DNA of 8,480 nt, from NCBI GenBank assembly GCA_020252865.1, contig JADCCH010000329.1, forward strand, positions 1-8,480, written 5' to 3'. The stretch is from Methylobacterium sp. Its GTDB lineage: Bacteria; Pseudomonadota; Alphaproteobacteria; Rhizobiales; Beijerinckiaceae. The first letter of the stretch is position 1. Every line of letters begins with the position of its first letter. A program made the position numbers and the translations under genes. Below are positions 7,917 through 8,480 of this stretch, piece by piece. A model generated the notes under the pieces. The model was not told the DNA's origin, searched no databases, and saw only the letters and a program-made list of their open reading frames with translations.

Positions 7917-8480
7917 CACAGCCAGCCGATGGCTCAAACCATCGAGCTGTTCGAGCGTGCGGTAGCGGATCGTGATGGCCCCACCCTTCTCACCGCGATG
8001 CTCTATGCTGACGGCCAGGCCGAGAAGATCGGAAAGGCGCTGCTCCAGCGCTCGCGTATCGGCATCCTTCTCGCGAACACGAGGCTGGCGCGGGGCTTCG
8101 CCCTCCGCCTCCCTCTGCGCGATACGCTCGACATCTCGAACCGTAAGTCCTTGATCAACAACACGTTTCGCTACAAGTTCCGGATCAGAAACGGAAAGCA
8201 GGGCGCGCGCGTGACCGGCGGAAAGCACGCCGCTGGCGAGTTTCTCCTTCACACCATCCGGCAAACGAGCGAGGCGCAAGGTATTCGCGACATGGCTGCG
8301 ACTCTTGCCAAGGATCTGCGAGAGATCGCTCTGGGTATAACCATATTGCGCGATGAGCGACTCGTAGCCTCTTGCCTCTTCCAGCGCGTTGAGATCCGCC
8401 CGCTGCACGTTCTCGATGATCGCCAGCTCCAGCGCCTGCTTGTCATCCGCTTCGATGATGACCACGGGAACATCATGCAG
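7890..8480 (-). CDS. parB: Chromosome-partitioning protein ParB (C-terminal part, cut by window edge)
   Basis: The visible 196 C-terminal residues belong to a chromosomal ParB, which binds parS sites near the origin, spreads as a CTP-dependent clamp, and works with ParA to segregate origins. The reading frame stays open to base 8480, and the five edge codons read LHDVP, so the N-terminus including the CTP-binding GERR motif lies outside. The visible part starts at the end of the ParB/Srx domain and contains IIENVQRADLNALEEA, then the parS-binding helix-turn-helix YTQSDLSQILGKSRSHVANT, then the SAGHARALL segment. After an acidic linker, the C-terminal dimerisation domain reads ITIRYRTLEQLDGL. 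The last eight residues (SVAAPARG) are encoded antisense to the end of holA. A GTG at 8465 is internal and is not taken as the start. parA would be expected upstream, beyond the window. Confidence 0.95.
   Translation of the reverse strand: MHDVPVVIIEADDKQALELAIIENVQRADLNALEEARGYESLIAQYGYTQSDLSQILGKSRSHVANTLRLARLPDGVKEKLASGVLSAGHARALLSVSDPELVAKRVVDQGLTVRDVERIAQREAEGEAPRQPRVREKDADTRALEQRLSDLLGLAVSIEHRGEKGGAITIRYRTLEQLDGLSHRLAVSVAAPARG

Noticed and set aside
7917..8480. parS site near parB
   Set aside because: I scanned for the TGTTTCACGTGAAACA-type palindrome here and in the rest of the window and saw none.

Overview
The window looks like a conserved chromosomal housekeeping stretch from a GC-rich alphaproteobacterium, most likely of the Hyphomicrobiales (Rhizobiales). 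This rests on the gene content and order (leuS, lptE, holA and a convergent parB; an exonuclease III gene next to a CenR-like response regulator), on codon use, and on short palindromic intergenic repeats of a kind I recall as common in that order. No plasmid, phage, transposon, CRISPR or RNA gene was seen.

Layout from left to right: (1) 8-110, two different palindromic repeat elements in tandem; (2) 139-954, exonuclease III, plus strand; (3) 964-2103, a minus-strand two-gene operon of an OmpR-family response regulator followed by a small stand-alone cyclic-nucleotide-binding-fold protein, which converges on xthA with 9 bases between them; (4) 2104-2262, a divergent regulatory region; (5) 2263-2793, a short L,D-transpeptidase (YkuD) domain protein, plus strand, whose stop codon is supplied by a third palindromic element; (6) 2858-3535, a YggS/PLPBP pyridoxal-phosphate homeostasis protein, minus strand; (7) 3536-3662, a divergent leader region; (8) 3663-7916, a plus-strand operon leuS-lptE-holA with 6-base gaps; (9) 7890-8480, the 3' part of parB on the minus strand, overlapping the end of holA tail to tail by 27 bases.

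The genes cover base-excision repair (xthA), leucyl-tRNA charging and proofreading (leuS), LPS delivery to the outer membrane (lptE), clamp loading in replication (holA), chromosome segregation (parB), PLP balance (yggS) and envelope work (the L,D-transpeptidase fold and probably the response regulator). The response regulator and the transpeptidase-fold gene share an upstream region, which may link envelope regulation to a peptidoglycan enzyme, but that is inference.

I see no convincing undescribed multi-gene system. The points most worth a second look are the covarying palindromic repeats, one of which forms a gene's stop codon; the transpeptidase-fold protein with no visible export signal; the cyclic-nucleotide-binding-fold protein whose ligand pocket departs from the canonical motif; and the codon-register antisense overlap of holA and parB.
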